Source: Tubiluchus corallicola
Lineage: Eukaryota > Priapulida > Priapulimorpha > Priapulimorphida > Tubiluchidae
Length of the DNA stretch: 64,000 nt
Assembly: GCA_030141605.1 (NCBI GenBank)
Contig: JAQGDQ010000244.1
Location: 62,001-126,000, forward strand
Direction of reading: 5' to 3'
How positions within the stretch are numbered: position 1 is the first letter of the stretch; every line of letters starts with the position of its first letter. Shown piece after piece: positions 13,001 through 21,715 of the stretch. Under the pieces are notes generated by a model. It had not been told where the DNA came from, made no database searches, and saw nothing but the letters and a program-made list of their open reading frames with translations. Both the position numbers and the translations under genes were made by a program.

Positions 13001-16000
13001 GCAAACTTTAAAGTTGTTGATAGCATTTTGAATCTGCAGCTAAAAGACTCTTGGTTGGTAAAGTGGCAGTCGTAACTGGAGCGTCGAGTGGCATAGGAGC
13101 AGGAATTGCTCTTCACTTGGCTAGAGAGGGCGCTTTGGTGGCGCTTGCAGCAAGAAGGATCGACAAGCTACTTGAAACACAGAAGCAGATAGAAAGCGAA
13201 GGGGGAGTCGCTGTTACCGTGGAAACCGATGTTACAAGAAGAGATGACGTAAGTTTGAGCAAAAATTGCTAGTTGGGGTGCGGAGGCGACACAGAGACAT
13301 TCTGATCTTTGAATTTTCAGGTGGATGTGTCGCGCACAGTGACCTTTTTAATTTTCAGATTAAAGTTGCACATGTTTTATTCAATTTGAAATGAATTTAA
13401 TTTGCAATTAATGCGTGAATCTGTCGTACAAGCAGTTGTTGAACTTACTTCATTGTGTCAAACATTTTCATTGCTAAAAAGCAATTCTGGCTCTGAGTCT
13501 ACGGAATTTTTTGATTCAATTAAGAACGTTAGCATTTTGCATTCTTTTTATGTCAAAATTTAATTCAACCTAGAACTGTGTCTGCTGCAGTGATGCGATA
13601 AATTGATGCAGTAAGCCATCGACTGCCGATGATAATACATCTTAGCAGGGTTCTTAGTTAAGTTGATATTGTTAAATGGAGCTGCAAAACCATGTGATAC
13701 AGAGTTTGGCACTTTGCCAGGAAATAAAACTTGTACCAGTAAGTCCTCGCTTAACGATGCTAAGGATTTCCAGAAAAATGCGACTTTAAGCGAAACGTCG
13801 TTAGACGAAACCAAGACGTCTATAGAAAGTAATGTAAAAGAATTGAGGTACGTTCCAGAAGCAAAATTCACTGCTGCTTAAATATATGAATTAAATGTTT
13901 TATGGGTTTTATTCGTATTTCTACTAATTACTTTTTTTCTGTTTGCTTGAAACTACCTGTCTTTCTATAATATCTAGCTAAACTTGCTAGCGATTCTCTT
14001 TCCTTGACTTTGAAGCCTACATACAGACAATTCGAACAAGCCTGTATGAAGTGACCTAGAAACAATTTCCTGTAGTACTAACCTACTTGATATAGCAGAA
14101 AAATTTCATTGGCTTAAAATTTAAACTCGGGTGTCTGGAGGTGTATAAATCTGCAAATAGATCTCTCTTGATACAAACAGTTAGAGCAGCTAGAATTTAG
14201 TATGTAGTCCGTCAGGAAATAAAAGCATGATAATAATTGCACTGTTAGCTTACTTATGAATTTTTTGAACAGAATAACGCAATATGTTCCATCTTAATGT
14301 TTCAAATTAATTAAAAAAACGTTGTTGATAAAATGAAAATCGCTGTGAGCAAAGTGAAAAAATCGTTAAAATGAAACATGCATCGCTAGGTGAGAAAAAG
14401 GTGTCAAATGTTCAGCATTGTTAAAATGAAATGTCGCTAAATGCGGAGTCGTTAAGCGAGGACTAACTGTACTAGTAGATTCATGTCAGGAAACAAAACT
14501 TTAACATTTTGGCAAGGTGAAAACAAAACATTTATTGTTAGGAAAGAACATGTGTAGCAAAGGTTTTATCGTCGTTATACGAAGTGTCGTATAACTTGCT
14601 GTAGGGAGTTACGTGTGTAAAAAGTGTCAGAGGGTTATGCAAAACAGGCTCGACACTCAACAAAATGGAAAACATTGCAGTTAGGAGTTCTGAGCAGACA
14701 ACAAATTGGACATCATGCACTTTATATGTATCGAATTGCATTTAGAATAAGCATTATTGGTACAGAATTTTTTTCAAATACTTTACTCAAGAACTCACTC
14801 AACCAGTAATGCAGTACTGTTAAATACTTACTGATACAATACAACATTTTCTTCTGCATGTTGCATTTTTATACGCTACTACATCTTTGCATTTGGTAAC
14901 AGTGACTTGTAGTATTACTTCGCTGTTTTGGAAACTACATAAATAAATCCCACTTCTGACACCACTGAAATGCTTGTCAAGTTCAATAGTCTTTATTGCA
15001 TGTGTGTTGTAATACAGACATTCCTACAAATGGTAAACTGTTTTCCATTACTTTGAAAATGATGACACAAACCTTTAGAGACAGATATAAGTCTTGTTTT
15101 TTTGCAAGAAAAACAATGCTGGGCCAAAAAAGTTTAGGCTTTAATAGTTCAAATCTGTTTTAATGGTCACGTGTTTGAAACTAAAACAGATCGAATATTA
15201 TGAGTTGTGCTGAGTGGTCTTTCTTGTAGGTCAAAAAGCTGATCAGTAAAACAGAGGAAATGCTTGGACCAGTGGACATTCTAGTCAACAACGCTGGAAT
15301 TATGTACTACACGCTGATGTCAAACTTACACCAAGACGAATGGGAGAAACAGGTTGATATCAACTGCAAGGGGGTGCTGAATAGTATTGGGGCTGTTCTG
15401 GGCAGCATGCTACAGCGTGGCCAAGGACACATAGTGAACATTTCCTCAGATGCTGGGAGAAAGGTAAAATAATTCTTATGTTCTTCAGCTAGATAATTTG
15501 TCATACATTTCATTTGCGATTCTTAATTAAACTAGTACAATAATAATTTAATATGTGCTGCCACCTACATTTAAAATTATTTGTTATTGAACTGAGTCAA
15601 GTTTAACTCAGGTTGTGGCCTTGGCACTGCGAAGGCACCCAGCACCTGTGGTTACAACAGAAGACTCAAATGACAAGAAAAGAGGTACCTGAAGTTGGTT
15701 TCACAAAAATCGCCTTAAAATATTATATTACTTTACAGCAATTTTATGCGTATATCGTACTCGCGCTGCAAGGATTTTTTGTTTGTTTTCGTTTTAAATC
15801 TGTACCGACCGCTCCATTACACGACGTCATATACACACAACGTAAAGAGAAGAGAAAATGTTAAAGTATCTCCAAAAAAAGTTATGTTGCTTAGCATTTC
15901 GCTTACCTGCTTGAAAGACTAGAAAAGAAAATCACTGATTGTATAAAATGTTTTCACCAATTGGTAAAACGTCGCTGACTCACCTCCAGGGTGCGCCACT

Positions 16001-18406
16001 CACTATCCAAAAAACGTATTTTTAATCTTATCGGCAAGATACTGTAATTTAAGATTTGGCTTAGTTAGTGATGCGCGCACTACGATTGCTCTGTTTTTTC
16101 AAACTTTACTCAGTGTTATCTAAAGTTCTTTCATATCACTTCTGCGTTAAAATGGCTGTGTATAACAGTCATCGCGGGAGTTTAAATTTACATGTTTTAT
16201 ACAGCATTACTATCAATGCTAGTCCTGTATGCAAAAAGGCAGTGTATTATAAAATTTCAAGAGGAATTTTTTAAGCTTTATGTAAGTGAAGGATTTTCGT
16301 GTGCTGTAAGTAATAGCACCATGATGATTGCTGTGTCAGTGTTATTTTTCTTTTTTCTGCTCATCTCCTAAGTAATTGTTGCTCTTTCTCATACTTACTT
16401 TTTCTCATAAATTTTTCTATATTACACTTTTTGATGCTTATTATTTTTCTTTCCATACTCTCAGTTTTTAACTTTACTCACTAACCTTGGTCAAATTCCC
16501 CTGTTAGTAAGACCCGATTTGAAACTACTACATATAATAGTCCTAATTACTGAATAATTGTATTGTTTTGTTTAGATTTCGGTATCTAACTTTATTATCT
16601 TTTTGCTTTCAGTTCTTTTTGGATAATTTGTATCATTTATACTGTCCTTATTATTATTTTTTTCTTATTTGTTTTTGTTATCTGCAGCATCAATGTTAAT
16701 TTTTAATATACTAATCTATTTATAAGAAAGGGCAGGAGACTAGATGACCCTATGGTCTTTCCCTGCCCTGCTCCATGATTATAATTACTTAATATTTAAA
16801 AAAAAATTGATGTTAAACTAATTGGAGAAAATAAATGTTCTATGTCTATGTCTGTGTCATTTTATCTATTTTCAATGCAGCACGGGAAAAATTACTTTGA
16901 CCATTGCAACTACATCTTGAGCACTGCAACTACATCTCAGTTTTTTACCATTGACTGGCAATATTTTACCACATATGAGAATACACACTGACTCATAGTT
17001 AGAAAGGGAAGTTTGCACTTATTTGCACTTTGTTCCAGGCATTTCCTGGACTTGCTGTTTATTCGGGAACAAAGTTTTTTGTGGAAGGTGTATCGTCAGC
17101 TCTCAGACAGGAAATTGCCAAATCTGGTGTAAAAGTAACATGTATCCAGCCAGGAGACTGCGCAACAGAACTGCTTCAACATACAACTGATACAGAGGTG
17201 TGTAGGAACATTGTGACTAACATTTTTGTGCTTGTACAGCTGGCTTTGCAGACTTGACTTGCCTAATGTCTAATAACTAGAGGATGAAGCTGAGTCAGTT
17301 GCTAGTACATCAGCTGACTCACACAGTAAATCAGCTAGCTTACCTGAAGCTGAGTCACTTGCTGCTACATGAGCTGACTCACACAGTAAATCAGCTAGCT
17401 TGACTGAAGCTCGGTCAGTTGTTGCTACATCAGCTGACTCACACAGTAAATCAGCTAGCTTGACTAAAGCTCGGTCAGTTGTTACTACATCAGCTGACTC
17501 ACACAGTAAATCAGCTAGCTTGACTAAAGCTCAGTCAGTTGTTACTACATCAGCTGACTCACACAGTAAATCAGCTAGCTCGGCTGAAGCTGACTGACTT
17601 TTCAGCTGAGTTGGCTTAAAGAAAAAATCACCTAAGTCAGCTAAAGCTGCGAATTTTTGTTAATTATAAATTGTTAGTTAACTATTAATTATGGAGACAG
17701 ATTTTTTTAAATGATTCATGCTGCTTATACACAGAGAAAAACTGATTCACGAATTCACATAATGCATTAGAGATCAATTTTTATTATTAAAAAAAGCAAT
17801 TGATTTATTGCAAAATATAATTTAAATCCAACTCTTGGCGAGGCTTACCTTGATTACTGACAAATCACCAAAGACCAAAACAATCCCATATGTGTGACTT
17901 ACATTGCCTATTTGTGTATTTACTTTTGAATTGAGCAGCTTTGTCGTTCAAAAATTTCTGAAGTTTAATATGCGTTTGCCATACTTCAACCAGTGATTTG
18001 CAGTGTCACGTGATTATCACGAGCAAAAATCTTCACAGTTGGCCAAAATGTCGGCTAGCTTGCCTCCCATCACTGAGCGGCTGGCGCAACTAAAGCCGGG
18101 TTTCTTATCGGCTAGGTCGACTGTAGAAGTAAACCGACTGGAGCTCAGCTGAAACAGCACGGCTCTAGGCTTTTCTAATAACCGTTTGTGTAAAAAAGCT
18201 CTTTACAATCTGCTGATTTGCATTGAGATTTTTGATATAAAGTTTTTTTTTCTAAATTTCAGGCAAAATCCCAATTCGATGGCAGCAGCTGTTGTAAAAT
18301 TTTAGAAGTGGACGACATTGCTAGGGCAGTTGTTTTCGCCGTTTCTCAGCCGCCACACGTCGGTATTAACGAAATCCTAATTGAACCCAGAGAAGCGCCA
18401 GTTTAG
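1072..18406 (+). CDS. NRPS-like protein, C-terminal part: thioester reductase domain + short-chain dehydrogenase (5' end outside window)
   Basis: Twelve exons join in phase into 644 residues: 1072-1207, 2049-2190, 3056-3171, 4779-4864, 6056-6222, 8185-8410, 10337-10486, 12454-12620, 13040-13248, 15230-15463, 17039-17197, 18263-18406 (stop TAG). All use GT-AG. Residues 1-396 form a thioester-reductase (extended SDR) domain with TGATGFLG at 26-33 and an active-site YSQSK at 189-193. Such domains reduce a carrier-protein thioester with NADPH and release an aldehyde. Residues 397-644 are a classical SDR: TGASSGIG at 409-416, NNAG at 486-489, Asn511, catalytic Ser near 539, Tyr552 and Lys556, so the tetrad looks intact. 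I infer that the SDR reduces or modifies the released product. The first exon starts in mid-codon after an acceptor, so adenylation and carrier domains probably lie upstream. The substrate is unknown. Introns are full of MITEs. Confidence 0.9.
1336..1879 (+). mobile_element. 5S rRNA-headed SINE (SINE3-like) with target duplication
   Basis: A GC-rich block sits inside the AT-rich first visible intron. It starts with a full-length 5S rRNA-like sequence and continues for about 420 bp of unrelated sequence. Exact 10-bp copies of ATTATCAACA lie at 1326-1335 and 1880-1889, flanking it as a target-site duplication. That combination indicates retrotransposition of a 5S-headed SINE. Its 3' end has no long poly-A; it stops near GGATGGCAAGAACTA. 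The short open frames within it are not genes. Confidence 0.75.
1338..1456 (+). rRNA. 5S rRNA-like sequence (SINE head, probably not a functional 5S gene)
   Basis: The 119-bp length equals that of a metazoan 5S rRNA. The start GCTACGGCCA, the internal control region with TGGTTAGTACTTGGATGG, and the end GGTGCTGTAGGCTT are all recognisable. Several substitutions differ from a typical 5S. There is no T-run terminator directly after the 3' end; instead the sequence reads into the SINE body. The internal promoter could still recruit TFIIIA and Pol III. A true dispersed 5S gene is the alternative, but the flanking target duplication argues for a SINE head. Confidence 0.7.
2335..2962 (+). mobile_element. 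MITE family A (about 630 bp, imperfect terminal inverted repeats)
   Basis: This element recurs at 33245-33890, at 32278-32911 (inverted), partly at 10532-10895, and at 58412-59493 as an inverted-arm version. The ends resemble TGTGCTTGCACAGCAAAATC and its complement, giving imperfect terminal inverted repeats. It has no coding capacity. It lies in the intron between reductase exons 2 and 3. Confidence 0.75.
3259..4139. mobile_element. Tigger/pogo-like MITE (881 bp)
   Basis: The termini CAGTAGGTGCCGTTTATTAG and the inverted GCAACGCTTAATAG...CTACTG match imperfectly, and both ends are flanked by TA. CAGT ends with TA duplication are typical of pogo/Tigger-type mariner relatives. There is no transposase frame, so it is non-autonomous. 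It lies in intron 3 of the reductase gene. Confidence 0.7.
4252..4300 (+). pseudogene. Decayed tandem copy of reductase exon 4
   Basis: The 49 bp at 4252-4300 match the start of the real exon (4779-4827) at about 40 of 49 positions. An AG acceptor and a duplicated upstream intron (about 4141-4251 versus 4664-4778) are also present. It would read ALLGANVLGTV and then loses similarity where a hAT-like MITE begins; a stop follows. The duplicated block seems to reach back into the right end of the Tigger-like MITE, so the duplication is younger than that insertion. I regard it as a non-functional pseudo-exon. Confidence 0.75.
4301..4590. mobile_element. hAT-like MITE family C, truncated copy
   Basis: This shares long similarity with 9766-10190, 30728-31125, 60724-61110 and 61386-61796. 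Better copies begin CAGGGGCG and end near ACGCCC, which fits short hAT-type terminal inverted repeats. This copy begins GGGGTGTATCAAGAC and lacks a clear right end. It separates the decayed exon copy from the functional exon 4. Confidence 0.6.
4966..5700. mobile_element. Penelope-like foldback element with inverted arms
   Basis: The left arm (about 4966-5150) and right arm (about 5500-5700) are inverted copies. The ends read TATAGTTAAAAAACACAAC and its complement, and the interior holds further inverted segments. Each arm carries the GTCGAAACGTTTG signature common in Penelope-like retroelements, whose pseudo-LTRs encode hammerhead motifs. No reverse transcriptase frame remains. It lies in intron 4 of the reductase gene. 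A simple foldback DNA transposon is the alternative. Confidence 0.6.
5585..5652 (+). ncRNA. Hammerhead-ribozyme-like motif (minimal stem III)
   Basis: The core CTGATGA is at 5603-5609. Helix II is GACA 5611-5614 with TGTC 5624-5627, and GAAAC is at 5628-5632. The next bases give a self-complementary ACGT for a tiny stem III, as in dimer-active hammerheads of Penelope-like elements. Helix I can start with CCA before the core pairing with TGG after the predicted cleavage site, then an internal loop and AAAT/ATTT. One unpaired T between CTGATGA and helix II departs from the strict consensus. The inverted arm near 5020-5080 has a damaged core (CAGATTA) and is probably inactive. Confidence 0.5.
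6323..6697. mobile_element. Tigger-like MITE (CAGTCATATATCGG ends)
   Basis: The left end contains ATATCGGTTTGCCGGACC and the right end holds the inverted CCGGCAAACCGAGATAT. TA flanks both sides. A related element lies at 62935-63390. It has no transposase and lies in intron 5 of the reductase gene. Confidence 0.65.
6698..8184. other. Intron remainder without recognisable gene
   Basis: Apart from 7795-7985, this stretch shows no homology to the other repeats in the window that I could see. The two overlapping reverse-strand open frames at 7427-7708 lack family features and look like chance frames. 7795-7985 resembles the interior of Tigger-like copies at 3300-3400 and, inverted, at 63060-63170. 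Confidence 0.5.
8433..8752. mobile_element. hAT-like MITE rich in TTCGAATTCGA
   Basis: Repeated TTCGAA/GATTCGAA words are shared with 12672-12800 and 11220-11410. Those copies show possible ends TAGAGGTGAGCATCGAATG and a complementary GAATGCTCACCCTTAG. There is no coding capacity. It lies in intron 6 of the reductase gene. Confidence 0.5.
8753..9271 (-). mobile_element. LINE-type 3' end, reverse orientation
   Basis: On the reverse strand the sequence runs toward a tail of TTCTATGTCTATG, preceded by a stretch that includes GACTAGATGACCCCATGG. A copy in the opposite orientation, with high visual similarity, lies at 16337-16856. A short-period tail and lack of terminal inverted repeats suggest a non-LTR 3' UTR, family not determined. 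It is in intron 6. Confidence 0.6.
9766..10190. mobile_element. hAT-like MITE family C copy
   Basis: Nearly collinear with 4301-4590 over TGTATCAAGACTTT and the following 300 bp. It ends near the GCCTATTGGTTAATACGC segment also found in the copies at 30728, 60724 and 61386. It lies in intron 6 of the reductase gene; open frames inside it are artefacts. Confidence 0.65.
10532..10895 (-). mobile_element. MITE family A, partial inverted copy
   Basis: It starts TGTGCTTGCAAACCAAAACA and follows the right-hand half of the family A element in reverse orientation, then loses similarity near CATCAGGAAGAGCG. It lies in intron 7 of the reductase gene. Confidence 0.6.
11757..12350 (+). mobile_element. 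Interspersed element family B (about 590 bp)
   Basis: Collinear copies occur at 15670-16262 (same strand) and 39930-40528 (opposite strand). All span from AGGACAAGAAAAGG to a segment with TACAGCATTACT and GCAGAAAGGCAG. There is no long open frame, and the ends are not clear inverted repeats. I cannot assign a class. It lies in intron 7 of the reductase gene. Confidence 0.65.
13737..14470. mobile_element. Tigger-like MITE (CTCGCTTAACGA ends)
   Basis: The left end includes AGTAAGTCCTCGCTTAACGA and the right end its complement GTTAAGCGAGGACTAACTG, next to TA. A related, longer copy is at 18922-20958. The open frame across its left end is not a gene. It lies in intron 9 of the reductase gene. 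Confidence 0.75.
14944..15062 (-). mobile_element. LTR fragment with tRNA-Leu-type primer binding site
   Basis: On the reverse strand an AATAAA-containing end is followed by TGGTGTCAGAAGTGGGAT. That matches the complement of a tRNA-Leu 3' end and is the primer site known from Steamer-like Gypsy elements. Only the LTR end and primer site are recognisable here. It lies in intron 9 of the reductase gene. Confidence 0.55.
15670..16262 (+). mobile_element. Interspersed element family B, second copy
   Basis: Same order of segments as 11757-12350, including the GTTTAAATTTACA-like stretch and the terminal AAAGGCAGT. It lies in intron 10 of the reductase gene, in direct orientation to the first copy. 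Confidence 0.65.
16337..16856 (+). mobile_element. LINE-type 3' end, forward orientation
   Basis: This is an inverted copy of 8753-9271. It ends with TTCTATGTCTATGTCTGTGT, a short-period tail typical of some non-LTR elements. It lies in intron 10 of the reductase gene. Confidence 0.6.
17283..17605. repeat. 60-bp minisatellite (about 5 units)
   Basis: About five units of 60 bp repeat GAAGCT(G/C)(A/G)GTCA...ACATCAGCTGACTCACACAG. The period is a multiple of three, so one frame (17400-17597) stays open and would encode Ser/Ala-rich 20-residue repeats. It starts after a stop downstream of exon 11 and before the acceptor of exon 12, so it is intronic. Confidence 0.9.
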
Positions 18407-19060
18407 AATTTTTTGTAAAAAGAACTAATTGTGCAACTTGTGAATCTTTCAGTGTGTTAAATAGTTGCTTAACGAAGTTAATTTTTGTAGCAAGCAAAAT
18501 ATGTAAAGAAGAATTTTTAATGTCCTGGGCTAAATGAAACCCTTCATAGACCTACGGGTTAACAGTAATTAGTTACAGTACATACCCAGATTTTTCGCAG
18601 TTAAAAGCTAAAAAAATTGCGACTTGAAATCATTTTCTTTTGCAAGTTTCTAAGCTGTTTAAAATACAAAATGTCTGTTATACATTTTTGAAAATATTTG
18701 TTCTAGTTTTATGTATAAAAGGCAACGGATAATACAGCTGTAAGCATGTGATTACTTTAAGCCATGACGCGAATTACCTTGTAATTTACAGTAACGAGAT
18801 ACTGTCTCGCTGGGAATTGAACTAAATAAGCGTATTTTAGATAATGGTATATTTATAATAATGAGCTTACTGGGTTTTAATACATTGTATCAACTATTCA
18901 AATATCAGAGATTTGGGTATACAGTAAGCTCAACAACGCTAATGCGTTCCAGAAAAATGCGACGTTAAGCGAAACGTCGTTAAACGAAACCAAGACTTCC
19001 GTACAAAGTAATGTAAAACAAGTGAGATACGTTCCAGAAGCAAAAATCAATGCTGCTTAA

Positions 19061-19653
19061 CCCTTTCACTACGGAGTTGCTTTTCAACAGGGTCGCATCG
19101 GCTTTTACACATTTGACAATAACCTCTTGTGGTGTGTTACTAAAACACAATCTTGTAAATAAACAAATAGCCAATTGTTATTAAACACTAATATTGAATA
19201 TTAGTTTTATTTAAACACATGCACACGCATGCGCGCACACATATATACACACGTGCACACCCACACAAATAAGAACATACTTGTATTTAGAAGCCGATTT
19301 ATACAAAAGTCAATATTACTAATGCATGATATGCATTTATTTTATAAGAATGCAGAACAAGTGACTAAACAAGTTTCGCCAACAATCAACAAGTAATTTC
19401 GCATTGGGAGAACACTATACAGTACTCTATCATGGAATGGACCTGGCTTCACATGCTGATTGGCTGGTTAGCATTACTTGTTGCGAAGCAACCCGAATCC
19501 CACGGCTGTTAAACTTTTCTTCATGGCCGTAACAGTGAAATAAACAGACCTGGGTGACTGCGCTTAGAGCTGAGCTTGGGCGGCAGTCTACCGCCTTCCG
19601 TCCCTTGCATGAAAAACATAGGTGGCAGTGTGCTGCCTTCCATAGTAAAAGGG
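19061..19653. mobile_element. piggyBac-like MITE (TTAA target, CCCTTTCACTACG ends)
   Basis: TTAA lies directly outside both ends (19057-19060 and 19654-19657). The termini begin CCCTTTCACTACG and end with the imperfect complement CATAGTAAAAGGG. Its sibling is at 59777-60351. It has no transposase frame. The dinucleotide-rich ACACAC stretch inside is shared with the sibling. Confidence 0.75.
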
Positions 19654-19707
19654 TTAAATCATGTAAATTATACGTTTTATGGGCTTCATTCATATTTCTA
19701 CTGATTA

Positions 19708-20390
19708 CCGTATATACTCGCATATAAGCCGAATTTAGAACTATAAAATACAATACTAAAATCAGGGGGTCGGCTTATATGCGCATGAAACAAAATGAAC
19801 ACAAGGACAGACACTAATGCCAATTTTCCAGCCACACATTTTCATCGCTATCTGACTCTTTACTTGGTTGTGTGTCACCAGTGGTGTATTGGAGGGGGAT
19901 CGTGGGGGATCGCCGTCCACCCACTTTTTTTTAGAAAAAATTCACATTTCAATAAATGTCTGCTTTTTGTATTCATTACGATGAGAGTCAGACGATGAGG
20001 GTGGTAGTGACAATGATTTTGAAGGTTTCTAATTATTTTTAACACTACGTTAAATTATAAACAGAAATGTTATAATTTTTTGTGAATAAATAGAAAACAA
20101 AATATTTTCTTCTTTATTCATATCAAAATGTATAATTTCTTCTATTTCTTCTAGTATGTAACATAAAAGTAAGCATTTTACATCTTTATAGTAAAAAATT
20201 TCTATGAACCAAAAATACCCAATTAACAAAATGTGACAAAAAGGGATCAATTTTGTTGATTGGGTATGGAGTAAAATTAGACAAGTTGATGGTCGGCTTA
20301 TATACGGGTTTTTGCAAAAACTGGCCATTTTAAAGCAGTTTTAGGGGGTCGGCTTATATGCGATGTAGGCTTATATGCGAGTATATACGG
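19708..20390. mobile_element. Tigger-like MITE (CCGTATATACTCGC ends) with TA duplication
   Basis: The termini CCGTATATACTCGCATATAA and the exact inverted counterpart are flanked by TA at 19706-19707 and 20391-20392. The interior is AT-rich without a coding frame. It is nested within the 18922-20958 element, next to the TTAA insertion. Confidence 0.8.
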
Positions 20391-20958
20391 TAATTTCTTT
20401 CTGTTTAATTGAAATCACCTGTCTTTCTATAATATCTAGCTAGACTTGCTAGCAGTTCTCTCCTTACTGTTGAAGCCTATATATAGACAGTTAGCAGTTA
20501 AATACTGCGTAGTGAAGGCCAAGCTGCATGAAGCTTCTTGAAACAATTTTATGTTGTACTAACATGGTTGTTATAGCAACGGCTAGGTTGCAGACAAAAT
20601 TCCTTGGCATAAAGTTTAAACTCGGGCGTCTGGAGGCGTATAAATTGGCAAATAGATCTTGCTTGATACAAACAGCTAGAATTTAGTACATAGTCAGTAA
20701 GGAAGTAAAAGCATTATAAGAATGGCTCTGTTTAGTTTACTAATGTACTTTTAGAACAGAGTAATACAATATGTACTATTTTGATGCTTCAAATTAGGCA
20801 AAAAATGTTGTTGATAAAATAAAATTGGCTGTGAGCCATCGATGAAAATCGTCGTTAAAATGAAACATGCGTCATTAAGTGAGAAAAAGGTGTCAAATCT
20901 TCAGCGTCGTTAAAGCGAAACATCGATAAACGGGGAGTCGTTAAGCGAGGACTTACTG

Positions 20959-21715
20959 CATTAAGTTATTATATTAGTAATCTCACAAATTAGTAACCAG
21001 CACTCAAAGATACTCAGGCCTCAGCCAACTAGTGGCGGTATCTTAGCAATCATGTGTACGTCCTCCCGCAGTGAAAGAAATAATCGAAGAAAGTACACCA
21101 GCCACATAAAATTACCAACGACTTGTTTTCATGGCAATCACCAATCCATTTGCTAACCTGGCCGAGCATTGCTCAAATTACCAGCTAAGAATACACACAC
21201 ACACACATGCACAACTGTTTGCTACTTTTCTTGTATCCTAAAACAGTAATAAGTATATAAATATATGACACAAACAACATCTGTACGTGTCACATGCTTG
21301 GAGCCTGAAAACTGATAGACTGGTTTCCTATTGCAACAAAAAATGTTGTTGTACAAAAAGAATTTATTTTGTAATAATTTCAGTTACCCAACAGAACAGA
21401 TATTTCTCATTGTTTGTTTTTGGCAGCCCACAGTGTTAAAATGTTATAAAGTACATTTTGCTTACGACTCGACATAACATTTCTAAAATATTTTCGTTCT
21501 TGACGTCGGACAATTTGAAAACGAATTAACGAACTGTCAGCTCTGGTGATACCAAAATAAGCACATTTACACCTGTACTTAGAATTTATGCACAGTTTTG
21601 AGATAAATGCACAGCCCTAAAAAACCAAAAATCAATGAGGAACTGTAGCCTAAAGACAAATGTCTAATTAGTGTTCCATTTGAAAAAATAGGACAGCAGT
21701 GCCCTCTAGGGAATA
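20959..21715. other. Intergenic stretch without recognisable gene
   Basis: Between two MITEs in the region where the reductase and ING genes converge. I see a short AC run near 21190 and nothing else with structure. Confidence 0.5.

Larger units (their letters stand above)
18922..20958. mobile_element. Tigger-like MITE carrying two nested insertions
   Basis: The left end CAGTAAGCTCAACAACGC and right end GTTAAGCGAGGACTTACTG, with an interior related to 13737-14470, define the outer element. It contains a TTAA-flanked insertion (19061-19653) and a TA-flanked insertion (19708-20390). Without these it would be about 760 bp, close to the other family member. It lies between the convergent ends of the reductase and ING genes. 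Confidence 0.7.

Noticed and set aside
14570-14605. TTATACGAAGTGTCGTATAACTTG looks like loxP arms
   Set aside because: Only short parts of the arms match, the spacer is wrong, and this is animal intron DNA; chance resemblance.
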